64,000 bases of DNA from Pseudosulfitobacter koreensis (GCF_024733015.1 NZ_JANKJG010000001.1:62001-126000), one strand, 5' to 3'; shown: positions 16,751 through 25,907, numbered from the stretch's first letter. A program made the numbers and translations. The notes: a model not told the origin generated them from the letters alone.

Positions 16751-18112
16751 ATGAACACGCACACCACGCCCGAAACCATGATCCAGGCACAGGGCAATGG
16801 CAGCACCACGCCCGGCTACATGCCCGGCTTTGGCAACGACTTCGAGACCGAAGCGCTGCCCGGTGCCCTGCCCCAGGGCATGAACAGCCCGCAAAAGGTG
16901 AACTACGGTCTTTACGGCGAACAGCTGAGCGGCACCGCCTTTACTGCGCCCAGCCATCAGAACGAACGCACATGGTGCTACCGCATCCGCCCGTCGGTGA
17001 AACATTCCCACCGCTACGAGCGGATCGAGCTGCCCTATTGGAAATCCGCGCCGCATATCCCGCAGGACGTGACCAGCCTGGGCCAATACCGCTGGGACCC
17101 GGTGCCGCATTCGGACCAGTCCTATACCTGGCTGACCGGCATGCGCACGATGACCACTGCCGGGGACGTGAACACGCAGGTGGGCATGGCCAGCCACATC
17201 TATCTGGTCACCGAAAGCATGGTCGACAGTTACTTTTATTCCGCCGACAGCGAGTTGCTGATCGTCCCGCAAGAGGGCCATCTGCGGTTCTGCACCGAAC
17301 TGGGCGTGATCGACCTCGCGCCGCAGGAAATCGCCATCATCCCGCGCGGTCTGCTCTACCGTGTCGAAGTGCTGGAAGGCCCCGCGCGCGGCTTCGTGTG
17401 CGAGAACTACGGCCAGAAATTCGATCTGCCGGGGCGTGGCCCCATCGGGGCCAACTGCATGGCCAACCGCCGCGACTTCAAGACGCCTGTGGCCGCCTTC
17501 GAAGACCGCGATGCGCCCAGCACGGTCACGATCAAGTGGTGCGGCCAGTTCCACGAAACCAGGATCGGGCACAGCCCGCTCGACGTGGTCGCATGGCACG
17601 GCAACTACGCGCCGGTGAAATACGACCTCAGCACCTATTGCCCGGTCGGTGCGATCCTGTTCGATCACCCCGATCCGTCGATCTTTACCGTGCTGACCGC
17701 CCCCAGCGGCGTCGAAGGCACGGCCAACATCGATTTTGTCCTGTTCCGCGAGCGCTGGATGGTGGCCGAGGATACCTTCCGCCCGCCGTGGTATCACAAG
17801 AACATCATGTCCGAGATGATGGGCAACATCTACGGCCAGTATGACGCAAAGCCGCAAGGCTTCGTCCCCGGCGGCATGTCGCTGCACAACATGATGCTGC
17901 CGCACGGGCCGGACAAGAACGCCTTCGAGGGCGCGTCGAACGCCGACCTCAAGGCCGAGAAGCTGGACAACACCATGTCCTTCATGTTCGAAACGCGGTT
18001 CCCGCAGCACCTGACCGAGTTTGCCGCGAAAGAGGCGCCGTTGCAGGACAACTACATCGACTGCTGGACCGACATCGAAAAGAAGTTCGACGGCACGCCG
18101 GGCAAGAAGTGA
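16751..18112 (+). CDS. hmgA: homogentisate 1,2-dioxygenase
   Basis: The 453-residue length is normal for HmgA. Visible family segments are [20 protein letters not shown] near the N-terminus (written here only as the start), [27 protein letters not shown] and [15 protein letters not shown] near 377-391, whose His is one of the Fe(II) ligands. It opens the ring of homogentisate to maleylacetoacetate using O2. GGGAGG precedes the ATG. It begins a plus-strand series with fahA and four further genes, opposite a MarR regulator. Confidence 0.97.
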   Translation: MNTHTTPETMIQAQGNGSTTPGYMPGFGNDFETEALPGALPQGMNSPQKVNYGLYGEQLSGTAFTAPSHQNERTWCYRIRPSVKHSHRYERIELPYWKSAPHIPQDVTSLGQYRWDPVPHSDQSYTWLTGMRTMTTAGDVNTQVGMASHIYLVTESMVDSYFYSADSELLIVPQEGHLRFCTELGVIDLAPQEIAIIPRGLLYRVEVLEGPARGFVCENYGQKFDLPGRGPIGANCMANRRDFKTPVAAFEDRDAPSTVTIKWCGQFHETRIGHSPLDVVAWHGNYAPVKYDLSTYCPVGAILFDHPDPSIFTVLTAPSGVEGTANIDFVLFRERWMVAEDTFRPPWYHKNIMSEMMGNIYGQYDAKPQGFVPGGMSLHNMMLPHGPDKNAFEGASNADLKAEKLDNTMSFMFETRFPQHLTEFAAKEAPLQDNYIDCWTDIEKKFDGTPGKK

Positions 18113-18191
18113 CGCCTAGGCACAGCCGCAACCTGAAATACCCCCAAGGGTGGCTCCGCAAGGGCCGCCCGAACGCCATAGGAAATACCAT

Positions 18192-19448
18192 ATGCCCCTG
18201 ATGAAAAGCTGGATCGCCAGCGCCAACTCCGCCGACACCGATTTTCCCCTGAACAATCTTCCTTACGGCGTGTTTTCGGTCGGTAACGACGATCCGCGCT
18301 GCGGCGTGGCGATCGGAGACATGATCCTCGACCTCGCCGCCGCCGAGGATGCGGGACTGGTCACGCTGACCGAATATCCGCTCTTCGATGTGCCGTTCTG
18401 GAACGAGGTCATGGAGGAAGGCCCCGCCGTCTGGGCCGCCCTGCGCGACCGGCTGACGCAACTGCTGGCCGAGGGCAGCGCCGAGCAGGCCAAGGTCGAA
18501 CCGCTGCTGGTGCCGATGCGCGATGTGCAGATGCACCTGCCGATGGTCGTGGCCGAATACACCGATTTCTACGCCGGTCGCCACCACGCGACCAACGTCG
18601 GCACCATGTTCCGGGGCGCGGAAAATGCGCTGCCGCCGAACTGGCTGCACATCCCCATCGGCTACAACGGTCGCGCGTCATCGGTCGTGGTGTCGGGCAC
18701 CGACATCCGCCGCCCCTGGGGTCAGCTCAAGGGTCCGAATGACGACAAGCCCCGCTTTGCCCCCTGCGCACGCTTCGACATCGAACTGGAAATGGGCGCC
18801 ATCGTCGGCACGCCCTCCGACGGCCCGCTGACCGTGGACGAGGCCGATGCCGCGATCTTCGGCTACGTGCTGCTGAACGACTGGTCGGCGCGCGACATCC
18901 AGGCCTGGGAATACCAGCCTCTCGGCCCCTTCCAGGCCAAGGCGACGGCGACCACGATCAGCCCGTGGATCGTCACCAAGGCCGCGCTCGAGCCGTTCCG
19001 CACCTCCACGCCCGAACGCGAGGTCGAACTGCTCGACCATCTGAAGGACACAGGTCCGATGCTCTACGACATCAACCTGTCCGTCAGCATCGCACCCGAG
19101 GGCAAGGATGCGAGCGTCATCGCGCGCACCAACTACAGCGAGCTTTACTACTCGGCAGCACAGCAACTGGCGCACCACACCACCGCGGGCAGCCCGATGA
19201 CGCCGGGCGATCTGCTGGGCTCGGGCACCATATCGGGCGCCGAGAAATCCGAACGCGGCAGCCTTCTGGAACTCAGCTGGGGCGGCAAGGAACCGATCAC
19301 CCTCGACACCGGCGAGACCCGCAGCTTCATCGAGGACGGCGACACGCTGGGCCTGCACGGTCATGCGGCGGGCGACGGCTACCGCATCGGCTTTGGGGAC
19401 TGCATGGGCACGCTGCTGCCCGCGCTGGACGATCCTTATAAACGCTGA
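18192..19448 (+). CDS. fahA: fumarylacetoacetase
   Basis: The protein has 418 residues. Key regions are YTDFYAGRHHATNVGTMF (about 121-138; catalytic Asp and His), FDIELEMGAIVG (metal-binding Glu pair) and LLNDWSARDIQAWEYQ (metal Asp). It hydrolyses fumarylacetoacetate to fumarate and acetoacetate, the last step of the homogentisate pathway. An AGGAAA box precedes the ATG at 18192; the frame extends upstream but without family similarity. No maleylacetoacetate isomerase gene lies between hmgA and fahA or elsewhere in the window. Confidence 0.96.
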   Translation: MPLMKSWIASANSADTDFPLNNLPYGVFSVGNDDPRCGVAIGDMILDLAAAEDAGLVTLTEYPLFDVPFWNEVMEEGPAVWAALRDRLTQLLAEGSAEQAKVEPLLVPMRDVQMHLPMVVAEYTDFYAGRHHATNVGTMFRGAENALPPNWLHIPIGYNGRASSVVVSGTDIRRPWGQLKGPNDDKPRFAPCARFDIELEMGAIVGTPSDGPLTVDEADAAIFGYVLLNDWSARDIQAWEYQPLGPFQAKATATTISPWIVTKAALEPFRTSTPEREVELLDHLKDTGPMLYDINLSVSIAPEGKDASVIARTNYSELYYSAAQQLAHHTTAGSPMTPGDLLGSGTISGAEKSERGSLLELSWGGKEPITLDTGETRSFIEDGDTLGLHGHAAGDGYRIGFGDCMGTLLPALDDPYKR

Positions 19449-19470
19449 CCCCGAACAGGCTGACCGGCTC

Positions 19471-19512
19471 TTCATCTTGCCGGAAAAACTCCCGCCGGAG
19501 GCTCCGGCGCCT
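19471..19512. repeat. intergenic repeat, copy 1 (TTCATCTTGCC type)
   Basis: The segment begins TTCATCTTGCC and continues with a close match to the sequence at 42852-42912 (AAACTCC, then a G-rich palindromic part GGAGGC and CGCC). In this copy CTCCCGCCGGAGG is itself partly self-complementary. I recall many such segments between genes in Rhodobacterales; only two are in this window. Confidence 0.45.
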
Positions 19513-19531
19513 ACCAAAAAGGACCACACTC

Positions 19532-20482
19532 ATGGCCAAGGCATTCGCGTCCCAAGGGGACATGACAGAAAAGAAAATCTCGTTCACCGAAGTCGGCGAG
19601 GGGCTTTATGCCTTCACCGCCGAGGGCGACCCGAACTCGGGCGTGATCATCGGCGACGACAGCGTGATGATCATCGAGGCGCAGGCAACCCCGCGTCTGG
19701 CCAACAAGGTCATCGACTGCGTGCGCAGCGTCACCGACAAACCGATCAGCCACGTCGTGCTGACCCACTATCACGCGGTGCGCGTGCTGGGCGCTTCGGC
19801 CTTCGACGCCAACCAGATCATCATGTCGGATATGGCGCGCGGCATGGTCGCCGAACGCGGGCAGGAAGATTGGGACAGCGAATTCCAACGCTTCCCCCGC
19901 CTGTTCGAAGGCCACGAGAGCATTCCGGGGCTGACCTGGCCCACCACCACGTTCAACGACAAGATGACCGTCTACCTGGGCAACCGCCGCGTCGATCTGA
20001 TGCACCTGGGCCGTGCGCACACCGCCGGCGACATCGTGGCCCATGTGCCCGACCAGAACGTGATGTTCACCGGCGACATCGTCGAGTACCACTCGGCCTG
20101 CTATTGCGGCGACGGGTATTTCGGCGAATGGGGCAACACGCTGGACCGGATCAAGGCTTATGGCGTCGATGCCATCGCACCGGGGCGCGGCGATGCGCTG
20201 GTCGGTCAGGAGATGGTGAACGCCGCCATCGAAAACACCCGCGATTTCGTCGACAGCACCTACGCCGCCGCCGCCCGCGTCGCCGCCCGCAATGGCTCGC
20301 TAAAGGAGGCATGGGACGCCGTGCGTGAAGCCTGCGACCCGAAGTTTGCCGATTACGCGATCTATGAGCACTGCCTGCCCTTCAACGTCGCCCGTGCCTA
20401 TGACGAGGCACGCGGCATCTCGCATCCGCGCATCTGGACCGACAAACGCGATGTCGAAATGTGGGAAGACCTGCAATCATGA
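19532..20482 (+). CDS. MBL-fold protein with altered metal site
   Basis: The protein has 316 residues with the metallo-beta-lactamase fold. The usual HxHxDH motif reads HYHAVR (79-84), so the Asp and third His are replaced by Val and Arg. The later ligands H163 (GRAHTAGD) and D182 (MFTGDIVEY) remain, and the final GHG motif reads PGRG (217-220). A good ribosome binding site (AAAGGA) supports the ATG at 19532. It sits in the homogentisate cluster and overlaps the next gene (ATGA). From memory, proteins with the same HYHAVRVLGAS segment occur beside aromatic FAD hydroxylases in Burkholderia-like bacteria. The reaction is unknown. Confidence 0.8.
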   Translation: MAKAFASQGDMTEKKISFTEVGEGLYAFTAEGDPNSGVIIGDDSVMIIEAQATPRLANKVIDCVRSVTDKPISHVVLTHYHAVRVLGASAFDANQIIMSDMARGMVAERGQEDWDSEFQRFPRLFEGHESIPGLTWPTTTFNDKMTVYLGNRRVDLMHLGRAHTAGDIVAHVPDQNVMFTGDIVEYHSACYCGDGYFGEWGNTLDRIKAYGVDAIAPGRGDALVGQEMVNAAIENTRDFVDSTYAAAARVAARNGSLKEAWDAVREACDPKFADYAIYEHCLPFNVARAYDEARGISHPRIWTDKRDVEMWEDLQS

Positions 20483-20739
20483 CGACCCTGGGCGCGGTGA
20501 TCCTGACGGTGCAGGGGGCGGTCTTCGCCCTCTGGGCCTACCTTGCATTCCGCGCCCTGATCCAGGCCCGCAGCATCGCTGTCGCCAACAGCGGGGCAAT
20601 GTGGCCCGGCCCCTTCGTCGCGCTGGCCGCACTGCGCCAATGGGCGCAAGACCGCCCGCGCGACCGCAATATTCTGCTGCTTGTGACCTTCCTGCTTTTC
20701 CTTGCGATCGGGCTGTTTTCCACATTCGCCCCGATCTGA
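20479..20739 (+). CDS. 86-residue two-span membrane protein
   Basis: The start ATG overlaps the stop of the MBL gene (ATGA). Two hydrophobic segments (about 4-25, LGAVILTVQGAVFALWAYLAF, written to its end only, and 68-86) enclose a soluble middle with Trp and Arg (ALRQWAQDRPRDRN). I do not recognise a family. Tight coupling to the MBL gene and 19 bp to the FAD monooxygenase mean that it is made together with the aromatic pathway; a membrane role in uptake or tethering is only a guess. Confidence 0.7.
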   Translation: MTTLGAVILTVQGAVFALWAYLAFRALIQARSIAVANSGAMWPGPFVALAALRQWAQDRPRDRNILLLVTFLLFLAIGLFSTFAPI

Positions 20740-20758
20740 TCCGAGAAAGACCCAGCTC

Positions 20759-22312
20759 ATGGCCTATGATTACGCCCCCTTTCCCTACACCGCCCCGCCC
20801 GGCCTGACCGCGCCCGAACAGCGCCACCCGGTCGTGATCGTGGGCGCGGGTCCCATCGGGCTCGCGATGGCAATTGATCTGGCGCAGCACGGTGTCGCCT
20901 CGGTTGTGCTGGACGACAACAACGTCGTCTCGGTCGGGTCGCGCGCGATCTGCTGGGCCAAACGGACGCTCGAGATTTTCGACCGTCTGGGCGTGGGCAC
21001 ACGGATGCTGGACAAGGGCGTGACGTGGAAGGTGGGTCGTCTGTTTCATGGCGACAAGCCGGTCTACAGCTTCGATCTGCTGCCCGAAGAGGGGCACAAG
21101 TATCCCGCCTTCATCAACCTTCAGCAATATTACGTCGAACAATACCTTGTGGAACGCGCGCAGGAATTGCCCGACCTGATCGACCTGCGATTCCTGAACA
21201 AGGTGACGGGACACGCAGACAAGGGCGATCATGTGGTGATCGACATCGAAACCCCCGATGGCCCCTATCAGCTCGAGGCGGATTACTACATCGCCGCCGA
21301 AGGGGCCGCATCGCCCACGCGCAAGCGGATGGATCTGCCGTTCGAGGGCCAGACCTTCGAAGAGCATTTCCTGATTGTCGACGTGGAGATGGAGAAAAGT
21401 CCCTTCGAGACCGACAGCCCCGAGCGCTGGTTCTGGTTCGCGCCGCCCTTTCATCACGGGCAATCGGCGCTGCTGCACAAACAGCCCGACAACATCTACC
21501 GGATTGACCTGCAACTGGGACCCGAAACCGACCCCAAGGCCGAGGCGACCGAGGAAAAGGTGATCCCGCGGATCAAGGCCATCGTCGGCGACACGCCATT
21601 TCGGCTGGACTGGATGAGCGTCTATAAATTCCGCTGCGCAAAGCTGGAAAACTTCGTGCACAACCACGTGCTGTTTGTCGGTGACAGCGCCCACGTGGTC
21701 TCCCCCTTCGGTGCGCGCGGCGGCAACGGCGGCATTCAGGACGTGGACAATCTGGGTTGGAAACTGGCCGCCGTCCTGTCGGGCGACGCGCCTGCCGCTC
21801 TGCTGGACAGCTACAACACCGAGCGCACCCACGGGTCGGCCGAGAACATCCTGAACTCGTCGCGCGCCACCAATTTCATGACGCCGAAGTCGCCCATCGA
21901 GGCGCTGTTTCGCAACGAGGTTCTGAACCTTGCCGCAACGCACCCGTTTGCGCGCAAGCTGATCAACTCGGGCCGCCTGTCGCAGCCCTGTTCGCTGCAG
22001 GGCATGCAATTGCAAAGCGGCAATCACCCGCTGGTCGGCCAATCGCTGATCGACGCGCCCTTGGATGGCGGCTGGCTGGTCGAGCAGGCGCAGGGGGCGT
22101 TCACGCTGCTGACCTTCGGCGAGCAGACCGCACCAAAGGTCGACGGCATACGCGCATTGCACGTCGCCACCCCCGGCCCAGACCTGGCCCGCCGCTATGG
22201 CAGCGGTTGCTATCTGATCCGCCCCGACGGCCACATTTGCGCCCATTTCGACAGACCGGAGCCGGAGGCCATCGCCGCCGCACTGGCCCGCGCCAAAGGA
22301 CAGACCCAATGA
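20759..22312 (+). CDS. FAD-dependent aromatic-ring monooxygenase (MhpA/MhaA-like)
   Basis: The protein has 517 residues of the PHBH-type flavoprotein hydroxylase group: VVIVGAGPIGLAMAIDLA (25-42; FAD ADP-binding), DG-like motif in YYIAAEGAASPTRK (about 178-191) and LFVGDSAHVVSPFGARGGN (about 304-322; FAD ribityl-binding). Closest in layout to 3-(3-hydroxyphenyl)propionate and 3-hydroxyphenylacetate hydroxylases. In a homogentisate cluster the likely product is homogentisate, for example by 6-hydroxylation of 3-hydroxyphenylacetate, which in Pseudomonas putida uses flavoprotein MhaA with the small protein MhaB. It overlaps the following small gene by ATGA. Confidence 0.85.
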   Translation: MAYDYAPFPYTAPPGLTAPEQRHPVVIVGAGPIGLAMAIDLAQHGVASVVLDDNNVVSVGSRAICWAKRTLEIFDRLGVGTRMLDKGVTWKVGRLFHGDKPVYSFDLLPEEGHKYPAFINLQQYYVEQYLVERAQELPDLIDLRFLNKVTGHADKGDHVVIDIETPDGPYQLEADYYIAAEGAASPTRKRMDLPFEGQTFEEHFLIVDVEMEKSPFETDSPERWFWFAPPFHHGQSALLHKQPDNIYRIDLQLGPETDPKAEATEEKVIPRIKAIVGDTPFRLDWMSVYKFRCAKLENFVHNHVLFVGDSAHVVSPFGARGGNGGIQDVDNLGWKLAAVLSGDAPAALLDSYNTERTHGSAENILNSSRATNFMTPKSPIEALFRNEVLNLAATHPFARKLINSGRLSQPCSLQGMQLQSGNHPLVGQSLIDAPLDGGWLVEQAQGAFTLLTFGEQTAPKVDGIRALHVATPGPDLARRYGSGCYLIRPDGHICAHFDRPEPEAIAAALARAKGQTQ

Positions 22313-22506
22313 TCCTGGAAGACAACCTTGGCCCCGAGGGCGACAGCATCTACACCGCGCTGATGCAGGCCCACGAGGGTCTGACCGAAGCGCAAAGCCA
22401 CGCGCTGAACGCGCGTCTCGTGCTGATGCTGATCAACGAGGTCGGCGACGCCGACCGCATCAAGGCCGTTCTGCAAGAGGCGCGCACACCCACACCAGGC
22501 GCGTGA
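22309..22506 (+). CDS. DUF2783-like small protein, partner of the FAD monooxygenase
   Basis: This 65-residue acidic, helical protein has the pattern IYTALMQAHEGLTEAQSHAL then NARLVLMLINEVGDADRI, which I associate with DUF2783, a family found directly beside FAD aromatic hydroxylases. It is translationally coupled to the monooxygenase (ATGA). By analogy with the small coupling protein MhaB of 3-hydroxyphenylacetate 6-hydroxylase it may be a second component of the enzyme. That parallel is my inference from size and position, not from seen identity with MhaB. Confidence 0.7.
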   Translation: MILEDNLGPEGDSIYTALMQAHEGLTEAQSHALNARLVLMLINEVGDADRIKAVLQEARTPTPGA

Positions 22507-22813
22507 TCGCACCATAGGTGCTGCCATGACTGCCCCGCAGTCCTGCGGCGGCGCACGAGCACCCTTTTGGCCGTTTTTACCCGCTGCGGTGACGCTCAGC
22601 GGCCAAAATCTGTCGGAAAATTGAGCTATTGATAAATCAGCATTCCGGTCAGGCGGGTTGACGTACTGACATTGTTGGTCTGAACTCGATCCAGATCCCG
22701 AACGGGGTGACACAAAAATGCAGGCAAACTGCAATGATAAGTGCGCGCGCACTGCGTCGCACGGATAAAGGCCACCTTTGCCACGGCGACAGGTGCCAAC
22801 AGAGAGGAAGAAG
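22507..22813. other. 307-bp gap upstream of the orphan binding protein
   Basis: No gene is seen here. The first part is GC-rich with weak stems; from 22610 the text becomes AT-richer and includes TTGACG followed by TGAACT at a 17-bp distance, a poor candidate promoter. GAGAGGAAGAAG just before 22814 is the ribosome binding site. Confidence 0.4.
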
Positions 22814-24472
22814 ATGACGTTTTTTTCACGCACGGGTAAACCCCTGCCTTCTACGATCACGGACCAGGCTGACAAGATCGGCCCCAACGCCGTGGATCGC
22901 CGCGAATTTCTGGCCCTTGCCAGCGCCTTTGGGGCGACGGCTGCAACCGCCTATGGCATGCTGGGCATGGCCGCACCGGCGCAGGCCGCAGGGCACAAGA
23001 TGGGCGGCGAAGTCCGCTTTCAGATGGAAGTGCGCGCGATGAAAGACCCGCGCACCTTCGACTGGTCGCAGATCGCCAACTTTTCGCGCGGCTGGCTGGA
23101 ATATCTGGTCACCTATGAAAACGACGGCACCTTCCAGCCGCAGCTGCTGGAAAGCTGGGATGTGAACGACGACGCCACCGAATACACGCTGAACGTCCGC
23201 AAGGGCGTGACATGGAACGACGGCACGCCGTTCACCGCCGCGGACGTCGCCCGCAACATCGAAGGCTGGTGCGAAAAGGACGTCGAGGGCAATTCGATGG
23301 CGGGGCGTTTCGCCACCATCATCGACGAGGAAACCGGCCGCGCGCTGGAAGGTGCCATCGAGATCGTCGACGATCACACCGTCAGGCTGAACCTGCCTGC
23401 CTCGGACATCTCGATCATTCCCGGCATGGCGGATTACCCTGCGGCCATCGTGCCCGCCGGGTTCAACCCCGACACGATGGTCGAAAATCCCGTCGGCACC
23501 GGCCCCTATCTGCCCACCGAACTGGAGGTCGGCGTGCGCGCGGTTCTCGAACGCAACACCAACCACACCTGGTGGAACGAGGGCAACGGCGCCTATATCG
23601 ACAAGCTGACCTATATCGACTACGGCACCGACCCCTCGGCGTGGGTGGCCGCCGCCGAAGCCGAAGAGGTGGACGCGATGTATTCCATCGAAAGCGAATT
23701 CATCGACATCATGGCGACGCTGGATGGCTGGGTGCAGAACGAGATCGTGACGGGTGCCACCATCGTGATCCGCCCCAACCAGCTGGCCGAAGTCGATGGC
23801 ATGAAACCCTATGCCGACAAACGCGTGCGTCAGGCGCTGACGATGGCCGTCGACAACGAAGTGCTGCTTGAGCTGGGCTATGCCGGGCGCGGCATTGCCG
23901 CCGAAAACCACCACGTCGGCCCGATGCACCCCGAGTATTTCGAGCTGCCGCCGCGCGTGGTGGACCCCGCCGCCGCCAAGGCGCTGATGGAAGAGGCCGG
24001 GATGGCCGATTTCGAGCACGAGTTGATCTCGATCGACGATGCCTGGCGCAAGGACACCACCGATGCGGTCGCGGCCCAGCTGAGGGATGCGGGGATCAAG
24101 GTCAAGCGGACGATCCTGCCCGGTGCCACCTTCTGGAATGACTGGACGAAATTCCCGTTCTCGTCGACCAACTGGAACCACCGCCCCCTGGGTGTGCAAA
24201 TCTGGGCGCTGGCCTACCGGTCGGGCGAGGCGTGGAACGAGTTCGGCTATTCCAACCCCGAGTTCGATGCCAACCTGGTCAAGGCGCTGGCCACCGCCAA
24301 TCTGGACGCACGCCGCGAATTGATGGAGGTGGGTCAGAAGATGCTTCAGGACGACGGCGTCACCATCCAGCCCTATTGGCGCTCGCTTTACAACTTCACG
24401 CGCACGGGACTGGTCGGCGCGGATCACCACATCTCGTTCGAGTACCGTCCTGCCGAGATGGCGTGGACCTGA
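22814..24472 (+). CDS. ABC-transporter substrate-binding protein, family 5, Tat-exported
   Basis: The protein has 552 residues. The long N-region ends in [16 protein letters not shown] (27-42), a twin-arginine signal, cleaved probably after AQA near residue 57. The mature part is a family 5 (oligopeptide/dipeptide/nickel) binding protein: [36 protein letters not shown] and [11 protein letters not shown] are typical. No permease or ATPase gene follows; a terminator comes 22 bp after the stop, so it is an orphan binding protein. A gap of 307 bp before it contains no gene. Ligand is unknown. Confidence 0.85.
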   Translation: MTFFSRTGKPLPSTITDQADKIGPNAVDRREFLALASAFGATAATAYGMLGMAAPAQAAGHKMGGEVRFQMEVRAMKDPRTFDWSQIANFSRGWLEYLVTYENDGTFQPQLLESWDVNDDATEYTLNVRKGVTWNDGTPFTAADVARNIEGWCEKDVEGNSMAGRFATIIDEETGRALEGAIEIVDDHTVRLNLPASDISIIPGMADYPAAIVPAGFNPDTMVENPVGTGPYLPTELEVGVRAVLERNTNHTWWNEGNGAYIDKLTYIDYGTDPSAWVAAAEAEEVDAMYSIESEFIDIMATLDGWVQNEIVTGATIVIRPNQLAEVDGMKPYADKRVRQALTMAVDNEVLLELGYAGRGIAAENHHVGPMHPEYFELPPRVVDPAAAKALMEEAGMADFEHELISIDDAWRKDTTDAVAAQLRDAGIKVKRTILPGATFWNDWTKFPFSSTNWNHRPLGVQIWALAYRSGEAWNEFGYSNPEFDANLVKALATANLDARRELMEVGQKMLQDDGVTIQPYWRSLYNFTRTGLVGADHHISFEYRPAEMAWT

Positions 24473-24493
24473 ACTGACTTGTGAACCGATCAA

Positions 24494-24521
24494 AGGGGGC
24501 TGCATTCGCGGCCCCCTTTTT
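24494..24521. terminator. bidirectional rho-independent terminator
   Basis: GGGGGC (24495-24500) pairs with GCCCCC (24511-24516) around a ten-base loop; five T residues follow on the plus strand and three A residues precede it. It ends the binding-protein gene and, read on the other strand, the box operon. Confidence 0.85.
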
Positions 24522-24534
24522 CATGGCGAGGGGG

Positions 24535-25017
24535 TCAATTAGGTGCGTGCAAGGCCGTTCGGCAAGCCGCAGCGATGGTCACCTGCTCTACGCCCTGACC
24601 CAGCAACTGCGCCACTGATGCTGCCTGCGCCGCCTGCATGTGTGCCACAAGCTTCCCATCAGACAGATCGCTGCGGGTGACCTTGGCGAACCAGGCTTCC
24701 TCAAGGATCAGATCCTCGATCAGCGGGTCGATCACCGCCCCACCGCCGCCGGGATAGCGGTAGTGCCCCACGCCGCCCTTCTTGCCCATGCGCCCTTCGG
24801 CGACCATGCGCGGCAGGATGGGCGAGGCAGCACCGGAGCGCCGTGCCAGAACCACATCCAGTCCCAGCATGTCCATCGCCTCACAAGGGCCCATCGCATA
24901 GCCCGCAGCCCTCAGCGCCTCGTCCAGTTCCCAAGGGTTGGTGTGGAACATCAGCAGATGATCCGCCGCCAGCCAGAAGCTGTCTTGCAGGGCGGCAGCG
25001 ACCCCACCTTCGGTCAA
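24535..25017 (-). CDS. stand-alone C-terminal domain of a 3-hydroxyacyl-CoA dehydrogenase
   Basis: The protein has 160 residues that correspond to the helical C-terminal 3HCDH domain only: ELDEALRAAGYAMGPCEAMD and MLGLD, then ILPRMVAEGRMGKKGGVGHY (the usual MVxxGRLGxKxGxGFY). The NAD-binding Rossmann half with its GxGxxG motif is absent, and the gene upstream is boxR, so this is not a frameshifted full gene. Translation begins at TTG overlapping the boxR stop (TTGA). It is the last gene of the box operon. It could act in CoA-thioester binding after ring cleavage; function unproven. Confidence 0.75.
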   Translation of the reverse strand: MTEGGVAAALQDSFWLAADHLLMFHTNPWELDEALRAAGYAMGPCEAMDMLGLDVVLARRSGAASPILPRMVAEGRMGKKGGVGHYRYPGGGGAVIDPLIEDLILEEAWFAKVTRSDLSDGKLVAHMQAAQAASVAQLLGQGVEQVTIAAACRTALHAPN

Positions 25018-25901
25018 TGAGAAATGCTTTCGACAAAGCGGTGCTTGGCGATCACCGTCAGCAGGTCGTTCACCGATGACTGCACGGGGCGGTTCGTGGT
25101 ATCCACCTGCGCCTGCGCGCGCTGGTATTCGGGCGTGCGGGCGGTCAGCAACGCCTTGAGCTGGTCCATCGCCGCCGGGTTGTCCTTCATCGGGCGCAGA
25201 TCGCCCTGGGCGCGGACACGGGCCATGTGTTCGGCGGGGCTGGTGCGCACCCAGACGGTGTGGAACCGGTCCAGAAGCGTGCGGTAGGTGTGCTTTTCCG
25301 CGACGATACCGCCACCCACGGCCAGGATCAGGCGGCTTTCGCTGTCGATCACGCTGTCCAGCACCTGCTGTTCCAGATCGCGGTAGCCATCCTGCCCGTA
25401 AAGCCCGATGACCTCGGCCACGGGCATACCGGCCTGTTCCTCGATCAGCCTGTTCAGTTCGAGAAACCGGATGCCGAGTGCTGCCGCCGCCGCCTTGCCC
25501 AGTGTCGATTTGCCGGCGCCGCGCAGGCCCACCAAGCAGATCCGCTGTGCCCGCGCGCCACCGGTGGTGTGCGGCGCCAGCATCGCGCGAACACGGCCCT
25601 GCACGTCCGGTCCCGCCGACTGGAACAGATGCGCCACGCGCAGGGTGTCGTCGCTGAGCGGGGCATCGTCCGTCAAAAGCGACGAGACCGACACGCCCAG
25701 CGCCTCGGCCACGCGGGCCAGCAGCAGGATCGAGATATTGCCCTGCCCCGATTCCAGTTGTGCCAGATAGCGCGGCGACACGCCCGAGCGGTCCGACAGC
25801 GTTCGGCGCGGCAATTTCTGCGCCTTGCGGGCCTCGCGTACACGCGCGGCAAGCCGCTGGATCAGCGGGTTGTCGGTCGGCGTGTTCGATTGGTCAGTCA
25901 T
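25014..25901 (-). CDS. boxR: BoxR, benzoyl-CoA-responsive transcriptional repressor
   Basis: The 295-residue fusion is characteristic of BoxR/BzdR. An N-terminal XRE-type helix-turn-helix (about 16-75, RTLSDRSGVSPRYLAQLESG) is joined to a shikimate-kinase-like domain with P-loop GLRGAGKST (125-133). In Azoarcus the kinase-like domain binds benzoyl-CoA, which lifts repression of the box and bzd genes. Here boxR is inside the operon it should control, 6 bp after the thioesterase gene, giving autoregulation. Candidate binding sites are listed at 31034, 33884, 33935 and 39093. Confidence 0.93.
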   Translation of the reverse strand: MTDQSNTPTDNPLIQRLAARVREARKAQKLPRRTLSDRSGVSPRYLAQLESGQGNISILLLARVAEALGVSVSSLLTDDAPLSDDTLRVAHLFQSAGPDVQGRVRAMLAPHTTGGARAQRICLVGLRGAGKSTLGKAAAAALGIRFLELNRLIEEQAGMPVAEVIGLYGQDGYRDLEQQVLDSVIDSESRLILAVGGGIVAEKHTYRTLLDRFHTVWVRTSPAEHMARVRAQGDLRPMKDNPAAMDQLKALLTARTPEYQRAQAQVDTTNRPVQSSVNDLLTVIAKHRFVESISH

Positions 25902-25907
25902 GATGCA

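Noticed and set aside
20477-22309. 610-codon open frame antisense to the FAD monooxygenase
   Set aside because: The plus strand has clear FAD motifs and coupled neighbours; the antisense product has random composition.
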